Assembly (NCBI RefSeq): GCF_013618625.1
Contig: NZ_JABRWO010000005.1
Span: 162,322 to 226,321 of the forward strand
DNA: 64,000 nt
From: Bremerella alba
GTDB lineage: Bacteria; Planctomycetota; Planctomycetia; Pirellulales; Pirellulaceae
Direction: 5' to 3'
The position numbers were made by a program, and so were the translations under genes. Below, in pieces: positions 8,134 to 17,374 of the stretch (positions within the stretch are counted from its first letter, which is position 1; the number at the start of each line of letters is the position of its first letter). The notes below the pieces were generated by a model, which made no database searches, had not been told where the DNA came from, and saw only the letters and a program-made list of their open reading frames with translations.

Positions 8134-9864
8134 ATGGAATCGATGATGAGCACAACGTCAAACGCCCCGCCTCGGCTTGGTAATCTTTTGATTCGCCGAG
8201 GGTACGTAACCGTTGAACAGTTGGAACAAGCGCTCGCCTATCAGAAATTAAGAGGCCAGGGCAAACTCTTAGGTGAAATCCTCGTCGAGCTCGATTTTTG
8301 CTCCGAAGATCACGTCATCGAGTGTCTAGCAACCGAATACGGCGTGCCTCATGCGCGGCTAGAAGCACGCCTGTACGACCCGAAGGTGGTCGACCTGCTT
8401 CCACGAGAGTACATCGAAAAGCACGGAATCTTTCCGCTGTTCAAAATTCGTGGTGTACTGAGTGTCGCTCTCTCAGAACTCTCGAACCTGTTTCTGATTG
8501 AAGAGATCAAGACTCAGACCGGCCTGCAGGTGCAAATTGTCGCGGCGTCTACCAAAGACATCCGCCGCATGATCTCGCAACTGCCTGACTCGCGTGTGTT
8601 CGTGATCGATGACATCATCGAAGACAACAACGAGACCGAAGTCACGCTGATCGAAGATGCGATCGAAGATATTGGCGACGTCGAGGAAATCGCCGGTCAG
8701 TCTCCGGTGATCCGCCTGGTGAACTATGTCGTCTACAACGCGGTCAAAGAAGGGGCGAGCGATATCCACATCGAGCCTGCCGAACGCTGCATGCGAGTGC
8801 GTTACCGCATCGATGGCAAGCTCCATAAATCGCTCGAGGTTCCAATTCACTTGCTCAACGCCGTGAGCAGTCGTATCAAAATCATGGCCGGGCTAGACAT
8901 CAGCGAACGCCGCTTGCCGCAAGACGGCCGCGTGAACGTGATGCTCGACTCACGCAAGATCGACCTTCGTGTGAGTACCTTCCCCGGCAATCGCGGCGAG
9001 AAGACGGTGATTCGTGTTCTCGACACAAAGAAAGTCACACTCGTTCTTAAGAACCTGGGTTTCGCGGAAGACATTCTCACGCGACTCTCGTCCAATGTGC
9101 ATGCCCCCAACGGCATCGTCCTGGTTACCGGACCGACCGGTAGTGGTAAGTCGACGACGCTTTACGCGGCACTCAACGAGATCGCCACCATGGAGAACAA
9201 CATCTGCACGGTGGAAGACCCGATCGAGTATCACTTGCCACTGATCAACCAGTTTCAAGTTCAAGAGCGTGTCGGGCTCACGTTTTCGGTTGCCTTGCGT
9301 ACGTTGTTGCGACAAGACCCCGACGTGATCATGGTGGGTGAAATTCGCGACGAAGAGACAGGACGAACAGCCATTCAAGCGGCCCTTACTGGTCACTTGG
9401 TGCTCAGCACGCTGCACACCAACAACGCTCTTTCGGCGGTTACCCGACTGGTCAACATGGGCGTCGAGCCCTATTTGATTGGAGCCGCGTTAAACATGGT
9501 TCTGGCCCAACGTCTCGTCCGACGTATCTGCCCGAAGTGCAGCGAATCGTACGAGCCCGACCGCAACCTTCGCCGAGCACTCGACCGCATGGGATTCGAG
9601 GTCGACTCCTTCCGCCGCGGTGTCGGCTGTCGGGCCTGTCGCAATACGGGGTACAGCGGACGTATTGGCGTTCATGAACTACTGACCATCTCGGACGAAC
9701 TGCGCGATGCAATCGTCAATGGTGCTTCGCTCGCCGAAATGCGTAAGATCGCTCAACACAATAATTCATTGATCGGTATGCAACTGGACGGCTATCGCAA
9801 GGTGAAAGAAGGAATCACGACGGTAGAAGAAGTGATTCATGCCACCGGGGACATCGTCTATTAA
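8134..9864 (+). CDS. Type IV pilus/type II secretion assembly ATPase (PilB/GspE)
   Basis: This 576-residue hexameric motor drives pilin polymerisation at the inner membrane. Residues about 10-150 form the N-terminal MshEN-like region (LGNLLIRRGYVTVEQLEQAL). The motor domain has Walker A GPTGSGKST, the Asp box (TVEDPIEY), Walker B (DPDVIMVGEIRDEET) and a His box (LSTLHTNNA). A tetracysteine zinc motif lies near the C-terminus (CPKC and CRAC), typical of GspE/PilB and not PilT. The ATG at 8134 has AAGGAAGG at 8121-8128. The platform protein gene follows after 14 bases. The MshEN region can bind c-di-GMP in some relatives; whether it does here is not known. Confidence 0.93.
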   Translation: MESMMSTTSNAPPRLGNLLIRRGYVTVEQLEQALAYQKLRGQGKLLGEILVELDFCSEDHVIECLATEYGVPHARLEARLYDPKVVDLLPREYIEKHGIFPLFKIRGVLSVALSELSNLFLIEEIKTQTGLQVQIVAASTKDIRRMISQLPDSRVFVIDDIIEDNNETEVTLIEDAIEDIGDVEEIAGQSPVIRLVNYVVYNAVKEGASDIHIEPAERCMRVRYRIDGKLHKSLEVPIHLLNAVSSRIKIMAGLDISERRLPQDGRVNVMLDSRKIDLRVSTFPGNRGEKTVIRVLDTKKVTLVLKNLGFAEDILTRLSSNVHAPNGIVLVTGPTGSGKSTTLYAALNEIATMENNICTVEDPIEYHLPLINQFQVQERVGLTFSVALRTLLRQDPDVIMVGEIRDEETGRTAIQAALTGHLVLSTLHTNNALSAVTRLVNMGVEPYLIGAALNMVLAQRLVRRICPKCSESYEPDRNLRRALDRMGFEVDSFRRGVGCRACRNTGYSGRIGVHELLTISDELRDAIVNGASLAEMRKIAQHNNSLIGMQLDGYRKVKEGITTVEEVIHATGDIVY

Positions 9865-9878
9865 GTAAGCAACAAGCT

Positions 9879-11075
9879 ATGCAAACCTTCGCCTATCAAG
9901 CCAAAGACAAGCTCGGAAACATTCACGACAGTTCCATCGATGCCGATAGCGTCGATGAAGCACGCGGCGTGCTAGCCGGCGATGGTCTGCAGTTAATCTC
10001 GATCGAAGAAGAAGCTTCCGGCGGGTTTTCGCTCGGCGGCAGCCGCATCTCGAAGCATGACATCATTTACATGACCAGTCAGCTTTCGGTGATGGTCGAA
10101 ACAGGCATTAACCTTTCGACCGCTCTCGCGGGAATCGCCTCGCAGGAAAAGAACGAAGCCCTGAAGAAGCTCATCCTCGAGATTAAGAAAGAAGTCGAAG
10201 GGGGCGAAGACTTCTCGATGGTGCTGGCGAAATATCCCAAGTACTTCGATCAGACCTACATCGCTTTGATTCGGGCGAGTGAACAGACAGGCCTCATGGG
10301 CGAGATGCTCGAGAAGGTGGCCCTCTACCTTCGCAAGGAAGCAGAAACTAAAGGCAAGATCCGAGCAGCACTCGCCTATCCAGCCGTGATGGTATTGCTG
10401 GCATGCGGCGTGACAATCTTTCTGTTGACGTTCGTGCTTCCCAAATTCGAGCCATTGTTTAATCGCAAAGGGGTGAAGCTGCCTGGGCCGACCATCTTTA
10501 TGATGACGGCTTCGGACTTCCTCTTGAATTATTGGATGTACTGGATCCCGGCCTTGATCGCTGCTGGCGTGGCCTTCTTCTTTTTCCGCCGAAGTGAATC
10601 CGGCAAAAAGATCATCGATACCGTGAAGCTCAATATCCCCATCATCGGGCCGATGATTCGCAAGGTGACCATTGCCCGAAGTCTTAACACGCTCGGTACC
10701 CTGGTTCGCAGCGATGTCCCCATGCTGCAGTGCCTGGAACTAACGTCGCAGGTTTGCAATAACGCCAACTACTCTCAACTTTGGCGCAACGTGATCGAAG
10801 CCGTTACCTCAGGCAGTCAGATTCATGAGAGCTTGCGAAAGAGTCAGCTGTTTCCAGCAACGATCGTGCAAATGATTGCCGCTGGGGAAGAAACGGGTCG
10901 CCTGGACGATGTGCTCGAGAAAGTGAGCAACCACTACGAACACGACGTCGATCTTTCGATCAAAACCACCACGAGCATGATTGAGCCGATCATGATCGCC
11001 GTGATGGGGGTCGTCGTGGGGGGGATCGCGCTGGCACTGCTGATGCCCATCTTCTCGCTCAGCCGTAACGTCTAA
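9879..11075 (+). CDS. Type IV pilus/type II secretion platform protein (PilC/GspF)
   Basis: This 398-residue polytopic inner-membrane protein recruits the assembly ATPase. The N-terminal FAYQAKDKLGNIHDSSIDAD matches the family start. Two cytoplasmic GspF domains occupy residues about 65-190 and 265-390 (YMTSQLSVMVETGINLS and ARSLNTLGTLVRSDVPMLQ). Transmembrane segments lie near 165-190, 215-235 and 365-390 (IMIAVMGVVVGGIALALLMP). Length and domain order are normal. It closes the kinase-regulator-STAS-ATPase operon. The 210 bases after it contain no recognised terminator. Confidence 0.92.
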   Translation: MQTFAYQAKDKLGNIHDSSIDADSVDEARGVLAGDGLQLISIEEEASGGFSLGGSRISKHDIIYMTSQLSVMVETGINLSTALAGIASQEKNEALKKLILEIKKEVEGGEDFSMVLAKYPKYFDQTYIALIRASEQTGLMGEMLEKVALYLRKEAETKGKIRAALAYPAVMVLLACGVTIFLLTFVLPKFEPLFNRKGVKLPGPTIFMMTASDFLLNYWMYWIPALIAAGVAFFFFRRSESGKKIIDTVKLNIPIIGPMIRKVTIARSLNTLGTLVRSDVPMLQCLELTSQVCNNANYSQLWRNVIEAVTSGSQIHESLRKSQLFPATIVQMIAAGEETGRLDDVLEKVSNHYEHDVDLSIKTTTSMIEPIMIAVMGVVVGGIALALLMPIFSLSRNV

Positions 11076-11285
11076 AACGCACGCTGCCGATCGCGAAAAG
11101 TCCTTTTCACAAGCCATTCGAGGGGGCAAGTCTGCTGGCAGGCGGATGCAAAATTCGCGTGACCGGTACAGCTTAACAGGTAGCCCCTACTGCCAGCACC
11201 TTAGGGACCATTTCGTCGTTCAGAACGTCCCGGTCCGTTCCGATCCTTCTACGGTCGAATCTCTTTCCTGGCTCAGGACATATTC

Positions 11286-11465
11286 ATGAGTACTTCCGCG
11301 CGAATCGCTAATATTGTCGACGAACTTTGCCGACGCCAGGATCAAGTTCTGAAAGAACTGGACACCCTCGACCAGCAGATCGAGCAAGTCTTGAAGTCGC
11401 TTGCCCCCAAGCCTGAGCCGGCCACGATTCCCGTTGCTGTGCAATCCGATCGCAAAGCTGCTTAG
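11286..11465 (+). CDS. Small coiled-coil hypothetical protein, 59 aa
   Basis: This short frame begins at ATG 11286 and stops at 11463-11465, three bases before the convergent UbiB-type gene ends. Residues 5-40 form a continuous amphipathic helix with heptad character (IANIVDELCRRQDQVLKELD), followed by a Pro/Ala-rich tail. No membrane segment or known domain is seen. It may be a stand-alone gene after the pilus operon. The helical periodicity and tidy end against the neighbour support it, but it is short. Confidence 0.5.
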   Translation: MSTSARIANIVDELCRRQDQVLKELDTLDQQIEQVLKSLAPKPEPATIPVAVQSDRKAA

Positions 11466-11468
11466 CGA

Positions 11469-13202
11469 TTACTCGCGATCCAGCTTGCCAGAGCGATTGA
11501 TCGCCATCACCAGGCGAAAACCGAGTGCAAAGCTGATCACCAGGCCGATTGCACCGGGGATCGAGATATCTTGCATCTGCAGCCACCCTTCGTCCTTAAA
11601 GAGCAGGGGAGGGACGTCTGAGCTGAGCATCTGCGACGACCCCATGAACAGCGCCGCCGTCATGATCCCCATCACCATACGGTTGACCGATGGTTCGAGC
11701 CGGCGGTGATCGAGGTGAATGTCGAACTTGCCGAGCCGCACCAGTTCCAGAATCTCGCTAATGCGTCGCGGCATCACCTCAGCCAGGCGTTCCAGTTCGT
11801 TATACATCCGCCACATTTTCCGCAGTCTTCGCGACGGCGAGAAACGTTTCATCATGATGCGCCGGCGATGCTTGTGAAACAGCTCACTTAAGCTGAACTG
11901 GGGATTCAGCATTCGTCCCGTGCCGTCGAGCATCATCATCGTCTTCAACAACATGGTGACCTGCGGGGGCAACTGAATGCGATAATTCCGCACGATCTTA
12001 AACATTTCGTTCACCGCGTCGGCGAAGTTCAGCCCCTCGAGCTGTTGATTTGCGAAATCCGAGACATAGTCATTCGCGTCACGCCGCAACGAGCGTTCAT
12101 CCAAATCTGGTGGGGTCGAGCCAATGCGGACGATCGTGGCCGTCAGTAGTTCGGCGTCACGCCCGGTGATTCCCATCAACAAGTCTTCAATATCTTCTCG
12201 CAAACGATCATCGATCCGGCCGACCATTCCGAAATCGAGCAAACCAATCACGTCCCCAGGTAGCAGCACCATGTTGCCGGGATGAGGATCGGCATGATAG
12301 AAGCCGGTGTCAAAGATCATGTGCATGTACAGTTCGGCACCACGCCGGGCCACTTCGCTGAGGTCGATCCCCTCGGCCACCAAGCGTTCGTGCTCGTTGA
12401 GTTTGATCCCGTCGATGTACTCCATCGTCAGAATCCGCGGCGTGCACAGATCGGGATAGACCTTCGGAATTTGCACGGTATCGTTATGCTCGAAGGCCGC
12501 TTCGAATTGCATAATGTTGCGTTCTTCACGACCGAAATCAAGTTCGCGTCGCAGCGCCCGTTGGAACTCGGCGACAGTTGCCTTGGGGTGATAGTCGCGG
12601 AACTCGGGGACGTTTTCTGCCAAAGCTGCCAGGCCGGTCAGAATGTCGAGATCTTCCGAGACCTTCTTCTCGATGCCGTGATGCTGGACCTTGACGACGA
12701 CCTTCTCGCCTGTAAACAACCGAGCAAGGTGCACTTGGCCAATCGATGCCGAGGCGAGTGCTTTGTCTTCGAAGGTAGAAAATAACTGATCAATCGGCTG
12801 ACCAAGCTCTTCTTCGATCAACTTGCGGACCTGCTCCGGCGGATCGGCCGGCACATTGGCTTGTAGCCGCTTGAGTTCTTCCGCCTGATCGACACCTACA
12901 ATATCGGGCCGCGTGCTGAGAATCTGTCCCAGCTTAATGAATGTGGGGCCAAGGTCCTCCAAAGCCATCCGAATCCTCGCCTCACGCGTATATTTGGCGA
13001 GAACTTCTCCATCCTTGTCTTTAAGAAATCCCTTGGCAAAGTCGAAGTGGAAACGCTGAATCCAGTCCGCCAGGCCGTACCGGCTGAGCACCGATAGAAT
13101 CTCGGTCCAGCGGTTAACGTTGCGATAAAGCTGGGGGATGTTGGTAAGTCTCATGAATCTTCTCAAAGGAGGTTGATTCCCCTTTCCTATGAATTCAAGC
13201 AT
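11469..13202 (-). CDS. UbiB/ABC1/ADCK-family atypical kinase
   Basis: This is a 577-residue protein of the UbiB family, atypical protein-kinase-like ATPases that support quinone synthesis and lipid-linked metabolism at membranes. Visible motifs are the KxGQ motif (FIKLGQILSTR), the Ala-rich loop (ALASASIGQVH), the ATP-binding Lys region (VVVKVQH), the catalytic segment (YHADPHPGNM) and the metal-binding LLDFGMVG. Two hydrophobic helices at the C-terminus (about 515-565) match the family's membrane anchors. The start is uncertain: ATG 13202 is the longest, and ATG 13154 gives the core RLTNIPQLYRN start. The gene converges on the small gene ending at 11465. No ubiquinone or menaquinone genes are adjacent. 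Confidence 0.88.
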   Translation of the reverse strand: MLEFIGKGNQPPLRRFMRLTNIPQLYRNVNRWTEILSVLSRYGLADWIQRFHFDFAKGFLKDKDGEVLAKYTREARIRMALEDLGPTFIKLGQILSTRPDIVGVDQAEELKRLQANVPADPPEQVRKLIEEELGQPIDQLFSTFEDKALASASIGQVHLARLFTGEKVVVKVQHHGIEKKVSEDLDILTGLAALAENVPEFRDYHPKATVAEFQRALRRELDFGREERNIMQFEAAFEHNDTVQIPKVYPDLCTPRILTMEYIDGIKLNEHERLVAEGIDLSEVARRGAELYMHMIFDTGFYHADPHPGNMVLLPGDVIGLLDFGMVGRIDDRLREDIEDLLMGITGRDAELLTATIVRIGSTPPDLDERSLRRDANDYVSDFANQQLEGLNFADAVNEMFKIVRNYRIQLPPQVTMLLKTMMMLDGTGRMLNPQFSLSELFHKHRRRIMMKRFSPSRRLRKMWRMYNELERLAEVMPRRISEILELVRLGKFDIHLDHRRLEPSVNRMVMGIMTAALFMGSSQMLSSDVPPLLFKDEGWLQMQDISIPGAIGLVISFALGFRLVMAINRSGKLDRE

Positions 13203-13401
13203 CTACGTGCAAGCTAAGCGGTAGAAAGTCTTGACCGCCTCAGCATAATGCCGCAAACTTTCCATGTCCGCACTTCCTGGACCAAATTTACGCTGTCTGG
13301 GGCAGAGTAGGGCCGTTTCGTCCGATTTTTCGTGCGATTACCCCTTATAATGCGGCAAACCTCGAAATCCTGACCCGTTGCCCTCCGACGGAAACCCACT
13401 C

Positions 13402-14658
13402 ATGAAAATCATCGTTCCCGCCGTTCTACTTCTCACTACCCTTGTTTCGTCCGCGTTTGCGGAAAATTGGCCCTCCTGGCGTGGTCCCGATAATCAAGGG
13501 ATCAGTTCCGAGAAAAACCTGCCCACCCAGTGGAGTGCCGACAAGAATATCGCCTGGCGTTTGCCCATGCCAGGGGCAGCCGGTTCTACACCGATCGTTT
13601 GGGATGATCACATCTTCCTCACTTCCGTCGCCGACAACGACCTGATATTGATGTGTGTCGGTACTGATGGCGTCGAAAAGTGGCGACGTGTCATGGGTAG
13701 CGGCAACCAAGACGTCCGCGGCGACGAAGGCAACTCGGCTGCTCCCTCTCCTTCGACCGACGGAAAGCATGTCTGGGCATTCTTCTCAAACGGATCGCTT
13801 GCCTGCTTCGACTTCGAGGGCAACGAAATCTGGCAAATCGACGTGCAGGAAAAGTACGGCGAGTTCGATATTCAGTTCGGCTTGACCAGCACCCCGGTAC
13901 TGCATAACGACAAAATCTACCTACAACTGATCCACAGCGGCGGAGCCAAGGTCGTGGCAATCGAGAAAGCCACCGGCAAAGAGGCCTGGGTCACCGATCG
14001 CACAAGCGACGCTCGCCTGGAATGCGAACACAGCTATGCCTCGCCAATCGTGTACGCTGGCGAGGAAGCCCAATTCCTGTTGACCCACGGCGCGGACTAC
14101 TCGATCGCGTACGATTTGGAAACAGGCGACGAGATCTGGCGCGTAGGCGGATTGCATCCACCCGGTCGTTATGACGTCACCCTTCGCTTTGTTTCATCAC
14201 CCGTCGCTAAGGATGGGATGGTGATTGTCCCCTCTGCCAAACGCGGCATCACGGTCGCTGTGAAAACGACCAGCAAGGGCAACATCACCGACAAGAAAGA
14301 GTTCTACGACTGGACCCACGAAGTCACGCCCGACGTTCCTTCGCCACTGATCTTGGGAGACCTAGTTTACCTTTGTCGAGAAAACGGCAACCTGATCGTC
14401 TTGGAAAAGGATTCGGGCAAGCAGTTGTACGAGGAACGCACCAACCGCATTCGCCATCGGGCTTCCCCGGTATATGCCGACGGCAAGATTTATCTTACCG
14501 GTCGCGACGGCATGGTAACCGTGGTGCAACCAGGCCGAGAGTTTAAGATCCTGGCCCAAAACGAATTAGGCGAAGCGATTGCAGCCTCACCGGTAATTAG
14601 CAACGGTCGAATCTACCTGCGGACGTTCGACGCCCTCTGGGCTATCGGAAGTGAGTAG
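13402..14658 (+). CDS. Exported PQQ-like beta-propeller protein
   Basis: This 418-residue protein has a clear signal peptide (MKIIVPAVLLLTTLVSSAFA, cleavage after residue 20). The mature part begins ENWPSWRGPDNQG, the signature opening of planctomycete outer-membrane-assembly/PQQ-type propellers. Repeated blades with W-containing strands follow (GVEKWRRV, EGNEIWQID, GKEAWVTD, GDEIWRVG). No dehydrogenase catalytic residues or haem motif are seen, so it is likely a structural or binding propeller in the periplasm. ATG 13402 is chosen because the signal peptide starts there. It is divergent from the UbiB-type gene, leaving a 199-base gap for both promoters. Confidence 0.85.
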   Translation: MKIIVPAVLLLTTLVSSAFAENWPSWRGPDNQGISSEKNLPTQWSADKNIAWRLPMPGAAGSTPIVWDDHIFLTSVADNDLILMCVGTDGVEKWRRVMGSGNQDVRGDEGNSAAPSPSTDGKHVWAFFSNGSLACFDFEGNEIWQIDVQEKYGEFDIQFGLTSTPVLHNDKIYLQLIHSGGAKVVAIEKATGKEAWVTDRTSDARLECEHSYASPIVYAGEEAQFLLTHGADYSIAYDLETGDEIWRVGGLHPPGRYDVTLRFVSSPVAKDGMVIVPSAKRGITVAVKTTSKGNITDKKEFYDWTHEVTPDVPSPLILGDLVYLCRENGNLIVLEKDSGKQLYEERTNRIRHRASPVYADGKIYLTGRDGMVTVVQPGREFKILAQNELGEAIAASPVISNGRIYLRTFDALWAIGSE

Positions 14659-14770
14659 TTTCTTTCATTGGCTATCCAGGTTGGTGGCAAACCGGTATTT
14701 CCTGAATAATCGTTACTCTTGAGCCGATAAGAGCCCTAAGAGATTGACCGATTCGTAGGGTCTACCACCA

Positions 14771-15730
14771 ATGCCACCAGCTAGCAAAACCGATAGTGCC
14801 ATGCGTATTTGCTTTGCTCTCCTGCTTACGTTTTCCTGTTTTTCATCCACGGCTATCTGGGCTCAGAACCCAGTCGTGCCGGGGCAAGGCCAACGTGTTT
14901 GGTTCGACGATCTGGAAGACGAAGCTTGGGAATACATCGACAACCATCCCAAGTCGAGCCACGAACAAGACAAGAACATCCGCCTGCCTGGTGGAATGTC
15001 GAAGAACAAGCTGTGGGGCGAGAGCAGCAAACGGGGCCACCCTGACTACGTTCGTCGCGTGGAAACTCCCGAAGGTGGTATCCCTGGCAGTGAAGGCGCT
15101 CTGCTGATGATGACACTGCAGTCCAACATCCCGTTCCGTGCGAGCAATGAACTGGGGCAGGACGACTTCATCTGCCGCGTCCCTGGCAATTACTCGGTAC
15201 GTCAGTACCCAAGTGCCTTAACGCGGGTTTATCTGCCACCATTCGAGAAGTGGGAACAGCACAAGGGCGCCGCCACTTTCGGTTTCCGCACGACCTGTAC
15301 CGGCAGCCGCTCGAAAAAGAAGGGGGTCGGCCTCTTCAGCTACACATCGAACGAAACCGAAGAGAACTGGCCTGGCATTTTTCTCGAATATCAACCGGCC
15401 AAGCCCGGCACCGAACAAGAGCCTGCCGCCCAGTGGATCATTCGCGGGGCACCATACGGAGACGTGCGAGGCCCGAAGGTTAGCGTCGATCAGCTCGGAT
15501 GGTGGACGATCGGCATGTCGTTCACGCCAGATGGCCGTTGCCACTATTTCATCTCGCAAGGTCCAGAAGCCCTGACCGCACAGGACATGGTCGCCTCGTA
15601 CTTACCGTACAACTACAAGATCGAAACGGTAAGTGGAATGTTCTTCAATGTCTTCAACCTCGATAACGGCAAGAGTTGGTCGACTCCATGGGTTGTCGAT
15701 GATCCGGCCTTTCACGTGGGTCGACGTTAA
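14771..15730 (+). CDS. Exported protein of unknown function, 319 aa
   Basis: The product has a signal peptide with hydrophobic core CFALLLTFSCFSSTAIWA; the alternative ATG at 14801 would give a tighter signal sequence, but TAGGG precedes 14771. The mature region is rich in Trp, Pro and Gly and has beta-sheet character (VWFDDLEDEAWEYIDNHPKS, then PGIFLEYQPA, WWTIGMSFTPDG, FFNVFNLDN). This is consistent with a jelly-roll or carbohydrate-binding fold, but no family is recognised. No catalytic motif is evident. It ends two bases before the convergent ComEA-like gene. Confidence 0.75.
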   Translation: MPPASKTDSAMRICFALLLTFSCFSSTAIWAQNPVVPGQGQRVWFDDLEDEAWEYIDNHPKSSHEQDKNIRLPGGMSKNKLWGESSKRGHPDYVRRVETPEGGIPGSEGALLMMTLQSNIPFRASNELGQDDFICRVPGNYSVRQYPSALTRVYLPPFEKWEQHKGAATFGFRTTCTGSRSKKKGVGLFSYTSNETEENWPGIFLEYQPAKPGTEQEPAAQWIIRGAPYGDVRGPKVSVDQLGWWTIGMSFTPDGRCHYFISQGPEALTAQDMVASYLPYNYKIETVSGMFFNVFNLDNGKSWSTPWVVDDPAFHVGRR

Positions 15731-15732
15731 AT

Positions 15733-16164
15733 CTAACTTGCCGGAACGGCGGAAGCGTCCGAAGCAATGGCTTCCGTCTCAGGCATCGGCAGCAGAAAGT
15801 GCCGCAGCGTTTCCACCGTGCGGGGACCGATTCCCCGGACGCGCTGCAAATCAGAGTGATCGAAAAAAGGTCCCTGCATTTCGCGCGACTGAACGATTCG
15901 TTTGGCAAGTGTCTCGCCAATGCCCGGCAGTTGAGCGAGTTCCGACCAATCGGCCTGATTCACATCGACCAGGAAGCGATATTCAACCGCCGGTGCCTGA
16001 TCGATGTCGATATAGTCGATCGACCGCATCTTCTGAATGCCGAAGTAAGCTGCTCCGGAAAGTACCGTCATCACCAAAATCGACGCAATCACAAGCTGAT
16101 CGCCGCGGCGCAGGAACCACCGCATAACGATTCGCTCTTCCGATTTTTGACGCCGCTTACCCAT
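15733..16164 (-). CDS. ComEA-like helix-hairpin-helix membrane protein
   Basis: This 143-residue protein has a cytoplasmic basic N-terminus (MGKRRQKSEER), one transmembrane helix (residues about 23-42) and a C-terminal pair of helix-hairpin-helix motifs (VDVNQADWSELAQLPGIGETLAKRIV and LQRVRGIGPRTVETL, together about 65-130). The motif VNxA followed by LPGIG is the hallmark of the competence DNA receptor ComEA, which binds incoming DNA at the cell surface. GTG/ATG choices exist; ATG 16164 has AAGGGG just upstream. No ComEC gene is nearby, but pilus genes are abundant on both sides, so a role in DNA uptake is plausible. Confidence 0.8.
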   Translation of the reverse strand: MGKRRQKSEERIVMRWFLRRGDQLVIASILVMTVLSGAAYFGIQKMRSIDYIDIDQAPAVEYRFLVDVNQADWSELAQLPGIGETLAKRIVQSREMQGPFFDHSDLQRVRGIGPRTVETLRHFLLPMPETEAIASDASAVPAS

Positions 16165-16265
16165 GTCACCCCTTGGTCGTGAAGCCCCCATTATCGACAA
16201 TGGAAGCCAGCATGGCGAGTCTTTCCGCTTCGCCCGACGTATCGCCCTTAAAATACAGCAAAATC

Positions 16266-17189
16266 ATGGCCAAGCAGTTCCATCAAGTCGCCTGGGATGA
16301 CCTTCTTCAGGATGATTGCCGACAACTTCTCGATCTAGCCGTGCGCGAAGATTTAGGTCGCGAACACGATTGGTCCACGCTTAGCCTGATTCCAGAATCA
16401 GCGACCGGTGAAGTCAGCATCGTGGCCCGTCAGCAAGGCGTACTCGCCGGTAGCCGCATCATCGACCTGATGATCGATGAGTTGGAGCTCGATATCGAAG
16501 TTGTCTATCACCAGGAAGACCGCTCGGCAATGGTGCCCGGCAACAAGCTGATCACGCTTAGCGGCAGCGTGCGCGATCTGCTTACCACCGAGCGCATCGT
16601 CTTGAATTTCCTAGGCCGTCTGGTCGGCATCGCGACATTGACTAGAACGTACGTCGAGCAAGTCGAAGGAACCACGGCCCAGGTTTACGACACCCGGAAG
16701 ACCACCCCAGGCTGGCGGCGATTGGAAAAGTACGCCGTGGGGTGCGGCGGCGGAACCAACCATCGCACGGGACTCTACGAAGCCGTGATGCTTAAAGACA
16801 ATCACTTGGCTTGGTACACCCAGTTCACCGGCAAGTCGGCTCAACTGGGGGACCTGGTCGGCATTGTGCGGCAATTCTTGATCGACCAACTGGGCGAGGC
16901 AAGCGGCAAACAGCGTATCATCGAAATCGAAGTTGACCGGCTCGAGCAGCTCGAGCAAGTCCTGCCCAGCCAGCCAGACATTGTTCTGTTAGACAACATG
17001 GACTGCCAGACGCTTAAATCCGCAGTTCAGCTTCGCAATCAGTTGACTCCCGGCGTCCAACTGGAAGCCTCTGGCGGAGTCAACCTGCAGACCATCCGCG
17101 GAATCGCCGAAACGGGCGTCGAGCGGATCAGCGTCGGGGCATTAACGCACTCGGCCGTGAACGTCGATTTGGGATACGACTGGGGCTGA
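16266..17189 (+). CDS. nadC: Nicotinate-nucleotide pyrophosphorylase (carboxylating)
   Basis: The 307-residue enzyme converts quinolinate and PRPP to nicotinate mononucleotide, CO2 and pyrophosphate in de novo NAD synthesis. Family signatures are visible: RIVLNFLGRLVGIAT (substrate-binding Arg and helix), DTRKTTPGWRRLEKYAV with the phosphate-binding Arg/Lys cluster, NHRTGLYEAVMLKDNH, the IEIEVDRLEQ strand and LLDNMD, then LEASGGVNL and ISVGALTHS for the barrel end. ATG 16266 fits the family start. It is divergent from the ComEA-like gene with 101 bases between. nadA and nadB are not in the window. A hairpin follows the stop. Confidence 0.95.
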   Translation: MAKQFHQVAWDDLLQDDCRQLLDLAVREDLGREHDWSTLSLIPESATGEVSIVARQQGVLAGSRIIDLMIDELELDIEVVYHQEDRSAMVPGNKLITLSGSVRDLLTTERIVLNFLGRLVGIATLTRTYVEQVEGTTAQVYDTRKTTPGWRRLEKYAVGCGGGTNHRTGLYEAVMLKDNHLAWYTQFTGKSAQLGDLVGIVRQFLIDQLGEASGKQRIIEIEVDRLEQLEQVLPSQPDIVLLDNMDCQTLKSAVQLRNQLTPGVQLEASGGVNLQTIRGIAETGVERISVGALTHSAVNVDLGYDWG

Positions 17190-17199
17190 TAGCCCGGTT

Positions 17200-17221
17200 C
17201 ATGTTGCGTTTTGGCAACATG
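17200..17221 (+). terminator. Hairpin downstream of nadC
   Basis: A perfect 8-bp inverted repeat CATGTTGC / GCAACATG with loop GTTTTG starts ten bases after the nadC stop. A C-rich run, not a T run, follows. It probably ends or protects the nadC transcript and separates it from the pseudopilin operon. Confidence 0.45.
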
Positions 17222-17374
17222 CCCCCCATTCGGCAGACGCCTTTTTCGATTATCTGCCGCAACTCATCACGCCGAAATTGACCAATACGCGGGCAAACCT
17301 AAGTTTCAGACGGACCCTCAGGCACACGTTGTCGCCTGATTTCCTTGACGCAAGCGTCCCTGAAACTTGTAAAC

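Noticed and set aside
12282..12785. Plus-strand open frame of 167 codons
   Set aside because: It is antisense to the well-supported UbiB-type kinase gene and shows no family motif.
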